Source of the DNA: Alphaproteobacteria bacterium
GTDB lineage: Bacteria; Pseudomonadota; Alphaproteobacteria; Kiloniellales; JAKSDN01
Direction: 5' to 3'
Assembly: GCA_030598385.1 (NCBI GenBank)
Contig: JAUVQB010000043.1
Span: 1-8,563, forward strand
Length of the DNA: 8,563 bases
The notes under the pieces are model-generated. The model was not told the origin of the DNA, ran no database searches, and worked only from the letters and a program-made list of their open reading frames with translations. Of the stretch, positions 7,241 through 8,563 are shown one piece after another. How positions within the stretch are numbered: position 1 is the first letter of the stretch; each line of letters starts with the position of its first letter. The translations under genes were made by a program, and so were the position numbers.

Positions 7241-8463
7241 TCGCCGTCGAAGAGGCGCTGGCGCGCATCCTCGCCGCGATGCCCGCCCTGCCGGCGGAAA
7301 CGGTCGGCTTGCGCGAGGCCCTGGGGCGGGTGCTGGCGGAACCGGTGATCGCCCGCCTGACTCAGCCGCCGAGCGCCGTGTCCGCCATGGACGGCTACGC
7401 GGTTCGCGCCGAGGACGTGGCCACCGCTTCCCCTGGGACGCCGGTGACTCTCCGCCAGATCGGCGAGGCGCCCGCCGGCGGCGCCTATGGCGGCACGGTC
7501 GGGCCCGGCGAGACGGTGCGCATCTTCACCGGCGGGCCGCTGCCCGAAGGCGCGGACAGTATCGTCATCCAGGAAAATACCGCGAGCGACGGCAAGAACA
7601 TCACGATCCTGAAGCCGGCACCGGCCGGGCACTATGTGCGCCCGGAGGGACTGGACTTTCGCGCCGGCGAGGTGGGCGTGGCGGCTGGCCGCCGGCTCAC
7701 CGTTCGCGACGTCGGCTTGGCCGCGGCCATGAATGTACCTTGGCTCAGGACCCGGCGGCGCCCGCGCATCGCCGTGCTGTCGACCGGCGACGAGCTGGTC
7801 ATGCCCGGCGAAGTCGTCGGCCCCAACCAGATCATCGGCTCGAACGGCCTCTCTCTCGCTGCCTTCGTCGAGGCTCGCGGCGGCGAGGCCATGATTCTGG
7901 GGATCGCGCCCGATAACATCGACGCCCTCGCCCGGCTCACCAGCGACACACGCGGCGCGGACCTGCTTGTGACGACCGGCGGGGTCTCGGTCGGCGAGCA
8001 CGACCTGGTGCGCGAAGCCCTAGGCGATCAGGGCTTTTCCCTAGACTTCTGGAAGATCGCCATGCGCCCGGGCAAGCCCCTGCTGTTCGGGACCGTCGGC
8101 GACACGCCGATCTTGGGGTTGCCGGGCAATCCGGTGTCGAGCCTGGTCTGCGCCATCGTCTTCCTGGGGCCGGCGATCGACGCCATGCAGGGCCTCGGCC
8201 AAGCGCCAAAGCCCGCCACGGCCGCAGTTCTGGGGGCGCCGCTGGGGCCCAACGACCGCCGCCAGGACTATTTGCGCGCCCAGCTGACCCACGATGGGGA
8301 CGGCCGCCGGGTGGCGACCCCCTTCGATCGCCAGGACAGCTCCATGCTGGCCACCCTCGCCCACGCCGACTGTCTCATCGTCCGCCCGCCCCAGGCCCCG
8401 GCCGCAGCCGCCGGCGACACCGTGGCGATCGTGCCGCTTGCCGGCGGCGTCATCGGGATCTGA
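7237..8463 (+). CDS. moeA: Molybdopterin molybdenumtransferase MoeA
   Basis: MoeA inserts molybdate into adenylylated molybdopterin, the last step of basic molybdenum-cofactor synthesis. The 408-residue protein shows the family blocks in order: PPSAVSAMDGYAVRAED (44-60), GETVRIFTGGPLPEGAD (91-107), RPEGLDFRAGE (135-145), IAVLSTGDEL (178-187), SNGLSL (202-207), TTGGVSVGEHD (246-256), MRPGKP (276-281) and GLPGNPVS (294-301). Asp52, Asp140, Glu186 and Asp256 sit at the motif positions of the acidic active-site residues of E. coli MoeA. The C-terminal beta-barrel domain (about 325-405) is complete. The GTG at 7237 gives the typical start MI-VEEAL. The frame stays open upstream, but I saw no standard start codon with family-like sequence there. 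The last two codons (GGG ATC) and the stop lie in the first unit of an 11-bp tandem repeat. Confidence 0.96.
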   Translation: MIAVEEALARILAAMPALPAETVGLREALGRVLAEPVIARLTQPPSAVSAMDGYAVRAEDVATASPGTPVTLRQIGEAPAGGAYGGTVGPGETVRIFTGGPLPEGADSIVIQENTASDGKNITILKPAPAGHYVRPEGLDFRAGEVGVAAGRRLTVRDVGLAAAMNVPWLRTRRRPRIAVLSTGDELVMPGEVVGPNQIIGSNGLSLAAFVEARGGEAMILGIAPDNIDALARLTSDTRGADLLVTTGGVSVGEHDLVREALGDQGFSLDFWKIAMRPGKPLLFGTVGDTPILGLPGNPVSSLVCAIVFLGPAIDAMQGLGQAPKPATAAVLGAPLGPNDRRQDYLRAQLTHDGDGRRVATPFDRQDSSMLATLAHADCLIVRPPQAPAAAAGDTVAIVPLAGGVIGI

Positions 8464-8497
8464 GCGGGATCTGAGCGGGATCTGAGCGGGACCTGAG
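8454..8497 (+). repeat. Four tandem 11-bp units at the end of moeA
   Basis: CGGGATCTGAG occurs three times in succession (8454-8464, 8465-8475, 8476-8486), followed by CGGGACCTGAG (8487-8497) with one change. The first unit holds the last two sense codons and stop of moeA, so the expansion lies almost wholly in the 3' untranslated part. The last unit supplies the left arm of the probable terminator. The near-identity suggests recent duplication by slippage. Confidence 0.9.
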
Positions 8498-8510
8498 ACA
8501 GGCCCCTTTT
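8488..8510 (+). terminator. Probable Rho-independent terminator after moeA
   Basis: GGGACCT (8488-8494) pairs with AGGCCCC (8500-8506) around the 5-nt loop GAGAC, with one A-C mismatch, and is followed by TTTT. The stem is short and the T tract brief, so termination may be partial. The position, 25 bp after the moeA stop, fits the end of the trpGDC-moaC-moeA transcript. Confidence 0.5.
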
Positions 8511-8563
8511 ACCCAACGCCTGACACATGGCCGCAAAAAAAGACCATTTTCCTGCTTGACCTC

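Noticed and set aside
8526..8556. Ten-codon ORF starting ATGGCCGCA after moeA
   Set aside because: Ends after 10 codons in TGA, with no ribosome-binding site and no overlap with a gene; most likely non-coding.
8535..8561. A-tract followed by TTGACC at the right edge, resembling an UP element and -35 of a downstream gene such as lexA
   Set aside because: The -10 and the gene would lie outside the window, and no alphaproteobacterial LexA box (GTTC-N7-GTTC) is visible, so it cannot be supported here.

Overview
This is a GC-rich window from a Gram-negative bacterium, most likely an alphaproteobacterium of the Rhodospirillales type. That placement rests on base composition, the protein families and the gene order trpG-trpD-trpC-moaC-moeA; I could not run a database search. 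The window holds seven confident protein genes and one candidate small ORF. I see no rRNA, tRNA, CRISPR array, insertion sequence or phage gene.

Left part (1-4072, minus strand). A YibQ-type divergent polysaccharide deacetylase with an N-terminal membrane anchor runs off the left edge. Upstream of it lies a two-gene copper operon: copA (P1B-type Cu+ exporting ATPase), then cueR (MerR-family copper sensor), overlapping by 4 bp. The copA promoter has an over-long 19-bp spacer filled by a 15-bp perfect dyad, as expected for CueR-activated promoters. Its -10 element covers the first in-frame ATG of copA, so translation must begin further in. The next ATG sits on the predicted transcription start, which implies a leaderless mRNA.

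Right part (about 4135-8510, plus strand). trpG, trpD and trpC (tryptophan pathway) are followed without a break by moaC and moeA (molybdenum cofactor pathway), forming one apparent operon with short gaps or overlaps. trpE is not beside trpG; trpG is instead divergent from copA across about 150 bp that holds both promoters. Between moaC and moeA lies a 19-20 codon ORF whose start overlaps the moaC stop and whose stop overlaps the moeA GTG start. A hairpin within it would mask the moeA ribosome-binding region. The operon ends in four tandem 11-bp units that begin inside the last codons of moeA, the last of which forms one arm of a probable terminator. The final ~50 bp is non-coding and probably leads to another gene outside the window.

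Taken together: envelope remodelling, copper efflux with a self-regulating sensor, and two linked biosynthetic pathways. The main genes are ordinary; the interest lies in the copA start/promoter overlap, the moaC-moeA junction and three short tandem repeats.
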